Below, piece by piece: positions 24,100-36,377 of a stretch of DNA of 64,000 bases. Every line of letters begins with the position of its first letter. The stretch's first letter is position 1. A program made the position numbers and the translations under genes. The stretch covers positions 196,889,460 through 196,953,459 of the forward strand of contig OU015492.1 of the NCBI GenBank assembly GCA_907164885.2. Direction: 5' to 3'. Source of the DNA: Dolomedes plantarius. Lineage: Eukaryota > Arthropoda > Arachnida > Araneae > Dolomedidae. The notes below the pieces were generated by a model that made no database searches, had not been told where the DNA came from, and was given only the letters and a program-made list of their open reading frames with translations.

Positions 24100-26228
24100 A
24101 CAAATTCAAAGTTCTATGTTAGTATTTTATTTGCATTCCCTTCAGTTTGAATTTTGATGTTAAACAGTATAAACTGGAAATCCTATAGTTTCTAGTGAAG
24201 TATTCTGTTTTGAAAAATGAAATTTTCCCTATAAAACAATAAGTTTCATAGGTTTTTAACATCCCCACGATTGCTTTTCTGATTGCAGAATCACTGCAAT
24301 ACAGGTAAGAACTTTTTGAAATGTATTTAAGCAAAACGATTAATAAATTTCAGTTGATATTATATTATGAAGCCTTAATATAAATTGAATTATATACTGC
24401 GACATTCATAAACAACTTATTAAATATAATGAATATGAAATACATTACATTACTTCGTAATATCCAGGTCCGCCGATTTCAAGGCCATCTGTACGAATAA
24501 AAAGCAATTTATACACACAAAGACAGGATTAGACAACACATAAAAATATCAGGTGTAATTTATAAGGTAATGAATATGAAATAATTAATAAAAGTAAATC
24601 TAGAAACCTTATTTAGCACCGTTAAAAAACTGTTAAAATAAGATTTAAGGGCCTTTAAAAACTACTGCAGCCATCGGGTAGAAAAAATGAAACACTTTGC
24701 TGTCTTGACTATTAAAATAGACAAGCGTTTATAAAGTAAGCAGAAAAATTAAATTTTCTTCAAATGTCTACCCTTTTTAAATTGATATACTTGACTTTTA
24801 ACAAGATAAAGAAAAGAGGAAAGCAGAAAAAGGAACATCAATATTACTTCTTGGAAAACTTACAATCATATAGATAATCTATAAGTATCATCATTAATAA
24901 TCGATCTAATGAAATAAAACTCTACATTATTTAACCCTATAAATAATTTTAGATAGCTTTGGATAATATTTTAAATACGATGTTTCGCTATTTTTAAAAT
25001 TTTTAAAATTAAATTTAATAATATAGGAACGATAAAACTTTTGCTTAAATGAAACTTTTTGCTCTGTTTTTATACTTTCAAACTCTTCTCTTAGAAGTAC
25101 AAATCCTAACAAAAATCACTTAAGTTAACTTACTCAAGTAAGTTTGTGTTTTCCCAATATAAGTACACTGCGAAAAGCGGATTATTTCGTCTATTTTCAT
25201 CTCCGATAAAAACGAAAACCCTATCATCAATTCCAGGGATAAAACTTGAATCTACCACAATGAACCTCTAAACAACAACATACTAAATAAAAAGGGGCTT
25301 CGGGCATCGAAGTAACATAAGATTAACTTTCAGCAACAAAGCATTACTTTTAAGCTTTTCGAAAAAAAATCTAATTGAAAGTAGTAAAGAAAATAAAACG
25401 GCAATTTACAGTATCGGTTTATCATAATCTAGCAGTTGCGTGTTGTATTATAAACAATTATATGTAAAAGATCATATATGGACTGGTTTTTCGTAAAATT
25501 ATTTTTGTCCATTGTTTCAACCTTTCTTTTCATACACAGACACACACAAATTTTAATTCTTTTCAGTAACATGAAAGTATTTCATACTACTTGAGTACTT
25601 TCTCGAACTAAGTATGCAATAGAAAAAAGCTTATCTTCTCATATCTAAGAGATATTAAAAATGCTTTTACTAATAAAACACCACATGACTATATTTTCGT
25701 GAATGTTATGGGTATTAATAAAATACAATAGCTATTGTGCATTTATTAAAGCTATACATAAGAATTCATATATGCCGAATAATGTCATGTGAAGTTTTCA
25801 TACACGTTCGATTAACATAATGTGTTGTATTCCCATTATAAATATGAATAAATTACAGATAATAAAACTAAATTCTCTATATTGCTTCAGCCCTGACTCC
25901 AACAGCATACAACATATACCGGCAAAAGAGTTTTTTTAACTCTTCAAACTGGTAAATTTATTACATTATTTAAAAAAGCAGCAGTTTTCAACTGAGCATG
26001 CTATCTTACAAATTGAAACAAACATACTGTATATATTTTACAATTAATATCGCTTAATGGTACCTCAAAATAAAGTTTAAACCAGAGTATTTTTGAAAAG
26101 AATTAGTCCCATGAATTTAAAAAAAGTAAACATCACTTTTTATTCTTTAACAATGTCTAGAAATACTTTAAAGAAAAAATGGCTACAAATGTGAAATTAG
26201 TACCTTTATGTAAGGGATGGAGTATATA
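24100..26228. other. AT-rich sequence, nothing recognised
   Basis: About 2 kb with only short chance frames. No repeat ends, exons or RNA-like structures found. Confidence 0.4.
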
Positions 26229-26236
26229 TATATATA

Positions 26237-26957
26237 AGGGTTGTCCAAATGAAAGTGATACTTTTGTTTTCGCGGTTGTGGTTAAATACTCAGAGCATTG
26301 ACTGTGCGCCAGTATATGACGTTGTATGTTACGAAGCAGAACTTTTAGTGTCGGTGTGTTTTTGACCGTGTTTAAGCAAAGTGACTACGTACGGTCGTGA
26401 CATGGATTCGTCCAAATAGGCCCAGTGAGCAGTTATATAATTTTTGTCTGCACAATGTTTCAGTGAAGACAAAATTAATCGTCATGCGAAGGATTTCTAT
26501 AGTATAAGTATCTGTCACAGTACATAGAGTTCGAATGGTTCTGGAAATTTAAGATCTCCTCAAGCATACTTGGCCATCACCCTCGAATCAATTGCTGCCT
26601 TGGATATGATTTGTTGCTGAGCTTGCATAAGGAGCTACTTGATCATGCCCCCCCCCCACTATTATAGCTCTGAACTGTCACCTTGCGACTGCTACATCAT
26701 CGGCCCAATGGAAAAGAATGTTAAGGACCAACAATGCAGAAGTCCTAGACGCCATAGAGGACTAATTCCGCAGACAACCAGGGACATTCTTCGTTCAGGA
26801 TATCCAAAATCTTGTAATAGGTGGGACACTTGCTTCATTAGACAAGGTGACTTGCGGATATGTAGCTCATGTATCATTATTACTTCTAGTATGTTCATAT
26901 GTTCCAACCAATAAATCGTTACCAAAAAAAAAGTCTCACTTTCCCTTCAGCCAACCT
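26237..26957 (+). mobile_element. mariner-like element, internally deleted
   Basis: Inverted ends AGGGTTGTCCAAATGAAAGT and AGGTTGGCTGAAGGGAAAGT (reversed), each continuing into a T-rich CTTTT stretch, with TA-rich flanks. About 720 bp, shorter than a full mariner of roughly 1.3 kb. The 3' half carries a decayed transposase C-terminus; the N-terminal half is unreadable. Confidence 0.7.
26639..26914 (+). pseudogene. mariner transposase C-terminal fragment
   Basis: The frame includes SSELSPCDCYIIGPMEKNVKD, equivalent to the YSPDL-x-PCDY-x-x-FGPLK block that carries the third catalytic acidic residue in mariner-type transposases. A degraded GYPKSCNRWDTCFIRQGD, like the usual C-terminal RWD-C-x-x-x-x-GD motif, follows. 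A C-run at 26647-26655 lies just before the block. The first two catalytic residues are not visible. Non-functional. Confidence 0.65.
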
Positions 26958-27440
26958 TATATATATATAGGCTATTTAATTAGTATGGTCAAAGGTTTGG
27001 TTTAGGAAATAATACCTCATGTATCACTATTACGTCCGCTATGTTCACATGTTCCAATCAATAAACAATTACAGAAAAAATGTCTCACTTTCCCTTGGGC
27101 CACCCTTATATATATAGGCTATTTACATAGTTTGATCAAAGGTTTGGTTTAGGAAGTAATAGCTCATGTATCACTATTACTTCCGCTATGTTCAGATGTT
27201 CGAACCAATAAACCATTACAAAAAAATCTTACTTTCCCTTTAGCCACCCTTATATATATATATATAGGCTATTTACTTAGTTTGGTCAAAGGTTTGGTTT
27301 AGGAAGTAATAGCTCATATATCCCTATTATTTGCAGTATGTTCACATGTTCCAGCCAATAAACCATTACAAAAAAAGTCTCACTTTCCCTTGGCCCACGC
27401 TTATATATATATATATATATATAGGCTATTTACTTAGTTT
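26864..27440 (+). repeat. tandem array (4 copies, ~147-150 bp) of the mariner 3' end plus flank
   Basis: CTCATGTATCA-type units start near 26864, 27014, 27161 and 27311. Each contains ATGTTC-ATGTTCC...CCAATAAA, an A-run, CTCACTTTCCCTT...CCACCCTTATATA and, from the junction onward, GGCTATTTA...AGGTTTGGTTTAGGAA. The TA run at each junction grows from about 8 to about 20 bases from left to right. Confidence 0.88.
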
Positions 27441-27444
27441 GCTC

Positions 27445-27758
27445 CCTGAATCTTGGTCATCTGTTTCCTGAAATTTAGATTTCGTCTGACGCTAATAATG
27501 ATTATCATGTCTTTACTTCTGTTAAACAATTGAGTAAAAAAAGATGTCTTTATTATTATTTTAATTATTAATTACAGAAAGAGTGCATAAATAGCAAACA
27601 GCATAAACACGAAAAGTATTTTATTAGAATTAGATTAATCTGTGCTTCGTTTCAAAGTTATATAAATGCAAAATGGGATTTTATAAAAGTTAGTAAATGA
27701 TTTGTCCGTGCTGAAACTTTGTTGAACCCCCCAATGTTATTTAGACATATGTTCAAAG
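27445..27758. other. spacer, nothing recognised
   Basis: AT-rich, no coding or repeat evidence. Confidence 0.35.
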
Positions 27759-27760
27759 TA

Positions 27761-28730
27761 CAGTAACCACCGCTTATAGTGATCAGTGGTTATAAGAATC
27801 AACCGTTTATAAGAATCAATATCGCGAAAACAAAAACAAATGTATTATTTCCATGTTAAAATTTTCGTTTTAAAGAATCATTCCACCGGTTTTAAGAATC
27901 AGTTTGCAAACTTCGCTTTCCTTTCATTTTTCCAAAAAAAAAGCCACTTAAACCCTCAAAAGGCACGAAGTTATTTCTTTTTTTTCTTAAGGAAAGATTG
28001 ATAAGATGGGATGGAATATAGTCGTAAAATTCATCCCTTTCTTTCTGAGACATAACATAATAGTTTCCCCTTAAACGCTTTAGCACAACACTGTCCTATT
28101 AGTTTGACCCAGGGGCATCTTTACCCGTCCGGGTCCGATTTCACTTTTCACTGACAAACAAAAATAGGGACTCTTTTTTCCCTCCTCCCACATCCTAGTT
28201 GCGACTTCCTGGACCCTGAAACACATAAATTTTCGGCGAAGTGTCCACTATCACTTAGGCAAACGTGACATTAGTAGATTCAGCACGTTATCAAACCATG
28301 AAACGTAAGCTTGAAGGTGAATCTTCGTTTGAGACTATTAGTATTGAAAGAGGTATAAATAGCCTCCTGAAAACTTCATTATGTCAACCTACCATAGAAA
28401 ACTTTTCTTGCTCTCTTCCTGTAGTTGAAATATTAAAACTGTTAAGCAGATATGTTGTAACAAATATTGACCTTTTTTATTCTAATACTATAATTATGTA
28501 TTTCTACTTATAGGTCTAGAAATTAGGTTGTATTTTTAAAATTATGATAAATAATTTTAATAAAAGATAATAACGTAAATTAAAGAGTATTTTATGGTAA
28601 ATTATGTAATATATGCATATATAGGTGTGTTTGCCTGTCCAAAAACCTAAATTTCGGCTATAAGAATCAACCGCTTATAAGAATCAAAAACAGTAATAAC
28701 AAACGTGATTCTTATAAGCGGAAATCACTG
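27761..28730 (+). mobile_element. pogo/Tigger-like element, decayed
   Basis: TA at 27759-27760 and 28731-28732. Inverted ends CAGTAACCACCGCTTATAG and CAGTGATTTCCGCTTATAAG (reversed). Subterminal TTATAAGAATCA motifs recur at both ends (27790, 27809, 28652, 28674, and reversed near 28707). 970 bp, about half the size of autonomous elements. Confidence 0.78.
28265..28513 (+). pseudogene. possible C-terminal remnant of a Tigger-type transposase
   Basis: An 82-codon frame inside the Tigger-like element contains a SLCQPTIENF segment reminiscent of the T-I-x-x-F tail of jerky/Tigger proteins. No catalytic core or CENP-B DNA-binding domain is visible. The assignment rests mostly on its position inside the element. 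Confidence 0.3.
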
Positions 28731-28732
28731 TA

Positions 28733-29478
28733 TTTCAAAATAATAATAGCCAAGAATCTGCTTATTATGATCGCCGATAATGTAATCATCCGGCTATTGT
28801 TACTAAACTGTTGATACCAAACCCGTCTGTAAAAGATAAAGAAAACTATCTTGCTCGTGCACTTTTAGCAAAACGATATTATTTCAGATAAGTCACAAAA
28901 GAAAGTCACCAGATGCAGAAAGAAAAGTAAGCGGAAATTAGAGGGTATACACTCTTTGTACCTTGAGACTCCTTTTGCCGGAAAATAAAATGAAAGAGCT
29001 TATGAGGAACTTTTAATAGCACTCAACGAAACTGTAAGGACTAATAAAGAAGATACATGTTTCAAACTACTCTTAAAATGTTTTTCGCGAACATATGCAG
29101 TAAATGTGTTATTCACTATTTTTGTGATTTTAATTAATTAATTTAAATATTTGATAATACCCTGTATGTAACGAAATCATATTTTACGAGCACATAAGAC
29201 AGTTTAAAACAGTTTTAAGAATGTATCATGGCTGTATTTCATTAAGCTATATTGGTTCAGAACGTTTTAGTTTGAAAATTAGTAAATTACATCAAAGATC
29301 AAAAGTATAACGCCAAATATGAAAGTTAACAAGACAAGTTGTAAGGTATACACAAGATTCGATTCACAAGAATCGAACTTTTGAGTGAATGAATTAAAGA
29401 AGATGCTTGGGATATGCTAATTTCGGCATACGCGCTTAGTATAAATACCATGCAGCGTCATTAATAAAAAAAAGTTGT
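28733..29478. other. AT-rich sequence, nothing recognised
   Basis: A short purine-rich stretch around 28885-28950 is not open for long. Nothing else seen. Confidence 0.35.
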
Positions 29479-29580
29479 TAAGGTTGAAAAGGTGTTATCC
29501 TGCGCTAGTGCTTAGCAGGCCCAAAGTTTACGTGGCAGTACTGCTGGTTTGACTCTCTGCTGGGTTGTGAGTATTGAAAA
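29479..29580 (+). repeat. possible tRNA-derived SINE head fragment
   Basis: Contains GCGCTAGTGCTTAGCAGGC, resembling an A box, and CTGGTTTGACTCTCTGCTGG, resembling a B box (consensus GGTTCGANNCC with a C-to-T change), spaced about as in tRNA promoters. No cloverleaf can be folded with confidence. Confidence 0.3.
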
Positions 29581-29819
29581 TATATTGTTCTTGAAAGCTG
29601 TAGTTATATATTCCGTACAAGTAGTACGTATGCTTATTGCTGTAAAAGCCAATTATATATGTGCAAAGAATTCAATAAACATTGTTTCATGTATAAACTG
29701 TGTTTGTATAAAATTCAAATAGAGGGCCACTTCAAATTATATACATTTAAGTCTGGGTAGAAGTGAGCTTAGATACTCTATAAAGTCCAAAGAAAATGCT
29801 GTAAATAACCGCTGTGCGT

Positions 29820-30640
29820 TCGACGCAGAATAAGTAGCCCATGTTATATGGAGGTTACCTTGCCTGCATTTCACCGCGTACGCCCAGAATGAAAAGGTAT
29901 GGAGTGTTCATGGACTATTCCCTCAAGAGAGAAAATTGGGTTATAGTCTTGTGTGCTCCCATAATAAAGAAGCCTATACAATTCATAGAATATATGGGAG
30001 AATGTACTTGGAATATTTTCCTAAGAGTATAGAATTTTTTTTAAGCATTCAGTGCGCGATCAATGTGTTTTCCTTTTCTCCAATGTACTGTAGCGTACTG
30101 GAAATATGGTCTTATTTTTTCCCGAGACCCCACAAGAGCTTGAAACACAGCTGCGTATTTTTCAAGGAATGTGTTGCTCGGTTCCACCAGTTCGGAACAC
30201 GTGGGGGAATTCTTAACGTTTCTGCAATGTAATAAAGTTCGGCGTCTAAGAAGAGCCGTCAGCCGATAATCTGCGGCCCCTCCACCCCTTCTGAAAATCC
30301 AGACATTGGGGAGAGACGCTTGAGACGCGGTCTGTAAGGATGTGTGTTTTAGGCTCCGTACGTTGTGAATCTGCACGGGATTTTAATTGAATATGTTGCA
30401 CTGTTTAAATGTTAATTATTTTTGTTATTAAATCGTTGAGTTTTTGTTTTAAAAATTTGGCCTTCGTTTGTTAATTAGAACTCTGTCTTTCTTTGTTATG
30501 GATCCCATGGTAGTAATTTTTAGCAACGACGCAGAGAGAATAGCCTTACCTACTTGTCGTGACGCTACAGTACATTTATGTATGATTAAAGATGAAATTC
30601 GCTTGACAGAAACAACACATTTGAATCAACGATAAGCGTA
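29820..30640. other. GC-richer unassigned repeat-like region
   Basis: Short frames on both strands. GGGGAGAGACGCTTGAGACGC near 30309 resembles GGGGAAAGACGCTTGTAGACGC in the LTR at 60476, suggesting this is a diverged LTR or retroelement remnant. Ends could not be placed. Confidence 0.3.
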
Positions 30641-31079
30641 AAAGGAATAAGAACATATTTAACGTTTTGAAAAACTTTTGATTATCAGTACATGAAATTA
30701 TGAATCATATCATATATAAAAATTTCTGAAACCATTTAACTAAATTTTTAATAAACATTTCTTTGTACATTAAAAAAAATTGGAAATAACTTGTAGACAT
30801 GTTTTCCAGTGTATTTACTGTCTCACATATTCCGATTCAAAATTCTTAATTCTCAATGTAACTTAACTCTCATGTTTCTAAACAATAATTTTCATACATC
30901 TAGGTTTAGAGATATTAGAATATTTCTATCATAAAAAACTAATAAAAATTATCTTTATAAATGTTATTTTTATCAAACATAAATTTCTATCATAAACATT
31001 TTTATATTAATTTATTATATGAGTTTCAAGAGTGTAAATGAAAGACATACGATTGCTTTAATAATGGAGTTAGTGTAGT
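30641..31079. other. AT-rich sequence, nothing recognised
   Basis: No supported features. Confidence 0.35.
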
Positions 31080-32480
31080 AAAGCGCTTTTAAATAAAAAG
31101 CTAGCTTTATTACATGTTGGTGATAAAATGCCGGAATCAAACTTAACGCCGACAGTAATTAGGACGTAGCTAAGCGAGACAGCTTTATGAGATTTGAAGA
31201 TGGGAAGATCTGAGATTGGAGACATAGATTAGTTGACTGAGCCAAAAAGTGACGTCATGTTACAAAGGTCTATTATGTGGAATTAATGATATACAGAGAT
31301 CCCCATCGCCGCGTGCATATTCTTGGGTGGTCTGATATGGGCAGGCAGTGAGGGCGTGAGGTTTAAGTTCAGAAGCCAATGAGAAGGTGTGAAAGGAGTA
31401 CAGCGAATGAAAAGTTTACGGTGTCCGGATTGGCTGATTGAAGTTTATGAGAAGGTGGAGTCATGGGTGTGAAAGGGTATTAAAATAAAATATATAGAAG
31501 GAGTTTGATGAAAAGAGAGAGAGAGAGTCTTGATCGGGGAGGCTGTAGGTCCATATCCAGCACGACTTAAAAAGTTTAACTTTAAGTGGACTTGAGGGTT
31601 CTACATAAACCTGTTGCGGCCACTGCGAGACTGCGTTGACTAAGTGAAATAGAGAGGTCCGCACTCAGATTGCAGCCGAGACCAAGAGACTCAGCTCCCG
31701 TGCCACAGCCGAGAAGTTACACGACGAGGAGAGCCCAGCGTCCCGTTTTCACGACGTGAAGAGATACCCATCGCAGGGCAAATATAGTGAAGGTACACGC
31801 CAAGGAAAGCCCGGCTACGATTATCGACTGAGAGAAAGTGGTTATTCACCGTCAAAGGAATAGAGCTAGCCCCCTGCCCGGTGTAGCAGCGTGACCCCTG
31901 ACCATCGGCGAGGCGAGAAGGCCAAGATAGCAACATGAGTTGATGAAAAGTAATTGGGGTGAGTGTTAAATCTCAAATTTGATTTGTTCAGTTCCACTTC
32001 AGGCTAGGAAATTTAGTTTTTCGTGAGGAAGGAGTTTTTTAGTGAGAAGGTGTTTAGTGTTGAACTAATAGTAATGTTTATTTGTTGTTACGCTCGGGAC
32101 GCTCCCCAACCTTGGCAAAGTAATTATAAAAAATAATTTGTGAAAAATAAAAATATTATTGTTCATTGATTTCGGAAAATGACAGATTCTTTTTGTTACT
32201 TGTAAATATTAAGTGTGTAAATAAACTAAGTTTTCTTATGTTAAACTCTTTATTTTGTCTAAATTGAAAGTTGTTAATGTTAATTTACATAATCTAAAAT
32301 TGAGAATAGTGTATTAGTTTTTGTTCGGTTGCTAAGTTCGACATCCAGAGCTTTGGGTTGTATTCAAGAAAATAAATATTAAAACACAACGCACCCAAAT
32401 AAATCCTAAGAAAAATAAATACATTGTACTAACCAAAATAAATTTACGATACGTGCCCAATTGACTTAAAAACTGGATGT
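31080..32480 (+). other. LTR-like regulatory stretch (unproven)
   Basis: Has the order of an LTR: a TGACGTCA site (31250), a TATA-like AAAATATATAG (31487), a (GA)n run (31512-31526), a GC-rich leader-like block to about 31960, and AATAAA near 32220. Frames on the minus strand at 31461-31936 have no recognisable domain. No paired ends or target duplications were identified. Confidence 0.25.
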
Positions 32481-33305
32481 AGCAACACGACAGTTAGTAA
32501 CAGTTAAGTTAAAGTTAAACAAATGCTGATAAAAAGGACTTATTATTTTGAAAATATTCGAAGATTTTGTCCCTTAATTTACATTAAATACTAAAAGCAA
32601 TTCAATTTTGTCTGTTCTCTATATTTTCATACTCTTTCGTGCCTTTAAATATGAATTTTAAAGATTACGGTTTCCCTGCACGTAACACAGGTGTTTGGTC
32701 TTAAAGCTGCAATCAAACTAAGCCCATTTGTTTTCTCGTGACAATCTTAGAGTATGTAATATTTCAATTTATAAAACATAACTTTTAACATAAATCATAT
32801 TAAGTAACCATTTTAGTGCTGTTTAATCCAGAGAAAAGTTACTTGTTTATCTCAAACTAAAACTTATCCTCAACTTACAATTATAAACATTCTCGTATCC
32901 CACGATATTTAATTAAAGTTAAATGAAGAACTTGGATATTAACTTTCAACGCTTCAAAATTAAATACCTCAATATTGAAACAAGGAGCGTCATTTATTAA
33001 AATTATACGAAATATGTTTCTCTTCCTTTAAAGATCCCCATAAACAAAATCTTAGTCATTCTCAACTAAATTTCAGAAACATTTACTGTTAAAAGAGTAA
33101 CAGTAAAATATGAACTGGTAACTCAATATAATCAACTTCTAAAATTGCATTTATTCTCAGAAAGTATAATTCGTGGGATTCAAAAATATAGCATTAAACG
33201 TAAAACAAAGCTCTAAATACTAAACTTAAATCAAAGCTATAATCATGACAGCTGCCATACGTTTCTTACATAAGTGGAGAGTGCTTTTGTTACTTAGCAA
33301 GAATA
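32481..33305. other. AT-rich sequence, nothing recognised
   Basis: No supported features. Confidence 0.35.
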
Positions 33306-33309
33306 AATT

Positions 33310-34000
33310 ATGGCAGAAACAGACTATTTTTTTAAGCGTAGAGTCGTTGGAATGGTGAGATTAAGACTGTCCTAGGAATATGTTGCGAGATTCCAGAATA
33401 TGTCACAATATCTCCAGGCTGTAAGGGAGGTTAGTAACACCACTGACATTAGTCGATTAACAATAGAAGATCGTTCAATAGTTACCCCTCTTCAGCATGA
33501 CTTGCACGACGTTATAGGATAATGTATAGAAAGCTTTCTTAAAACTTAATTGTTACAGGAAACAAAACCGTTTGTAAGAGGCTCAAGAAAATTTCTTTGG
33601 ATGCCAGACATCAAGAATTTTGTGGGGAAAACATTCCTGCCTCAGACTCTACACGGTTTACAGAAAATTAAGAACATCGAAACCGGACTGGTTTACTGGA
33701 AACATGGTGCTTTTGCACCATCATGCAAAAGAAACCCATATAGAGGTGCTGCTTCTTGATATGAACGAACCAATCACACGCTGTCCCTGATCAGCTTGCA
33801 AGTGATTTTCCTCAAAGACTATCCATTCAATACAGTCGCCATCAACATATTTGGATATTGTAGCATTAAACATGCGTGAGAGGTACGGGAAAGACGAACT
33901 CCAGCCCTGATGACCATTGCGGAGTTGAAAATAGCTCTGCTGCAAGAGTAGAACTTATTGCTCATATAGCTCATTAATAGCTTCATAAATAGCATAAAAA
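33310..34000 (+). pseudogene. decayed Tc1-like transposase
   Basis: ATG at 33310 opens a helix-turn-helix-like start (FFKRRVVGMVRLRLS, stop, EYVARFQNMSQ...VTPLQHD) matching the paired-like DNA-binding domain of Tc1 transposases. Later, in another frame (33912 on), AELKIALLQE, stop, NLLLI...LINSFINS matches the usual C-terminal tail. The middle is unreadable and the catalytic DDE residues cannot be located. Several stops and frame changes; length about half of a normal Tc1. Confidence 0.6.
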
Positions 34001-36224
34001 ATTCATATGAGACTTTGATGAATTAATATGAGACGTGCATACTACGTTACTAATTGTATGTTCAAATTTATAACAATTTAATTAATTCTCTTGGAAATCA
34101 ATAAATGTTTCTCTTAACGCTTTTATTTAAATATTCTTGCTTCAGAAACGTCTAGAGAGTCTTTAATATACATAAACAGTCCATTTATAATGTAACACTT
34201 TTTTTCTATCTAAAATTATTTTGCATATTTGACTGCGTAGTTAATTTTCTAGAATATTTTTTATGTATTTATTATCAACTAAAGTTATGTTTATAAGACG
34301 TGATTTTTTCCCACGGCAGTTCTTTCTGCCCTCTGTCGTGCTAAATTCAATGAAATGAAATTTTTCTTTAAAACAAGATCTCAAAAGAGATGAAAGTACA
34401 CTCTGTAATTGAATTTTAAAATAGTGAATCGGGGATTAAAAGAATATTTTGCATGTGCCTCTCCTAATTTACGACCAGTAGATTTCTCTTGACAAGTCGT
34501 TAAAAAGGTATTTATTTCTCAATGACATTAGTTTTCTCCGTTTTATTCCTTTATATATTATTACCTTTAATATATTCTGGAAATATGCACATTTCCAAGC
34601 AGTTTAGAATACTTTATGTAGATGTATACTGGATTATTTTTACCAATAGTTCGAGATTAATATGATATGAAAAAGGATAAATGCATAATCACATAAGTGT
34701 CGATATGTTTTAGATCAAATGGTAAAACAATCGAGAGCAATAAAGTTTGAAAAGGTGCTACATGATATCATAGGAAGAAAACAAAACCCGTGCTTTCTAT
34801 TAATTTTTTATAATATCGATTCAACATACACTAATGTATATTCTGTTTGTTAACATAAATTCAACTTCATGATACATGTTTGGTAGACATAAGTAACGTT
34901 TTTGTTATGTTATGCAATGAATACGGATTATCCGATAGACTGACAGATTACCTAAGAGAGTACTTTCCATTTTACAGATCATTCAAGATCCGTATCCCAG
35001 ATTATTCATAAAAAAGGTAAAATTGAAAGCTTCCGAAAGAATATTACTACTAAAACAGAGAATTATAGCATGCATTTCATTGATACAAAATTGACATTCT
35101 ATACTAGTTTCACTGTTATTTAAATTAAACATCTTTTAAGATAGCTTAAGTAGTTAAAAAAACAAATTCAGTTCTTTAAGACACACATAGTACTGGGCTC
35201 ATTTTGAATATTCCCATTTATATTGCATTAAGCAACACAAATGATCGGGGGTTCAGAGTGATATAGGCATAGGAATAAATAACTTTAGAGGTTCCTGGGA
35301 GCTATAGCTCCATATCTTCTGTATTCAATGTGGAATGTATCATGATAACTGTTCTCTAAAATTGATTATAATAGTACTGAGAGTGTGTGTGAAGAGAGGA
35401 TATATAAAAAAAGAATTTACTTAAATTAAATTACAAAAAGTTTTAACAGTTTAGGTTGGTAGGTAATGAAGGAATAACTGGGAGTGTAGAGAAAAGATTA
35501 ATGAAAGAGAGACAGGATTTTGAAAAAAATATTTAACCTGAGACAATCGAGGAAGGTTCAAAGAGTAATTATGGCCGGACAGAGATCCAATAAGAGTGAA
35601 GCAGCGAATTCTACGAAGAGAGCTAATGGGAAATGAGTCAATGGGCGGAGCAACATGAATGGGGCTGTGGTTGATTGTTCGGAGTGACAGTTCGGAAACC
35701 AGACGTAGTCAAGCTATGGGTTCAGAGTGATTTCTTTATTCACTCTTCTTTTAAGTCTGCATCAACAATTTAAACAATCGATTTCTCCATGTACATCAAT
35801 CAGAAATGCACTTTAAACACATAAAAAATCAAAAGCCAAATTTAAGTTCATTTAATATTAAACATCTTCAAAATACCTCAGAAAATTTGATAACCATATT
35901 CTCAGTCTCGAATCAAGCATAATTACCATGCGTTTGAACATGGTGTCATTCGTACATATACTTAGAACAACTACAGATCAACAGCATACCCATGAACTAT
36001 GGGTCTACATTTCGCCTTCATTGCGTGTTTCTCAGAATTACATAGCTAGCAAATATACTGAGTGTTACAGAATTCAAGAAGCATAATTTCTCTAAATTTT
36101 TACCTGTAACTGACAATTTACAGTCAACTAAGCCCACAACAGAAAGTGTCAAATGACTTACAGTAAATGCGATGAAACATTTAAATACTTAAGAGATGAT
36201 ACTTGTGAGATGAGAACACCGATG
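34001..36224. other. AT-rich sequence, nothing recognised
   Basis: About 2.2 kb without supported features. 35460-35720 is slightly richer in G and may belong to a repeat. Confidence 0.35.
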
Positions 36225-36373
36225 GTATTTACCATGTTTTTATTAACTCGCTTTCTTGCTTGTGTGTGTGTTTGTCCAGTACAAATTTTGCAATCGATTT
36301 TTAGCTAACTTCCCGACTAGCTAGACATTTGAAACTTTTAGAATAGCTCAGAACACGATGACAATGCATTATT
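36225..36373. repeat. dispersed repeat R, left block of interrupted copy
   Basis: Matches 10714-10858 (TTTTTATTAACT ... CACGATGACAATGCATT). It is broken at the TTAA where the piggyBac element sits. Confidence 0.9.
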
Positions 36374-36377
36374 TTAA

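Noticed and set aside
29479..29580. Intact tRNA gene
   Set aside because: A- and B-box-like motifs are present but no acceptor stem or anticodon arm can be formed; kept only as a possible SINE fragment.
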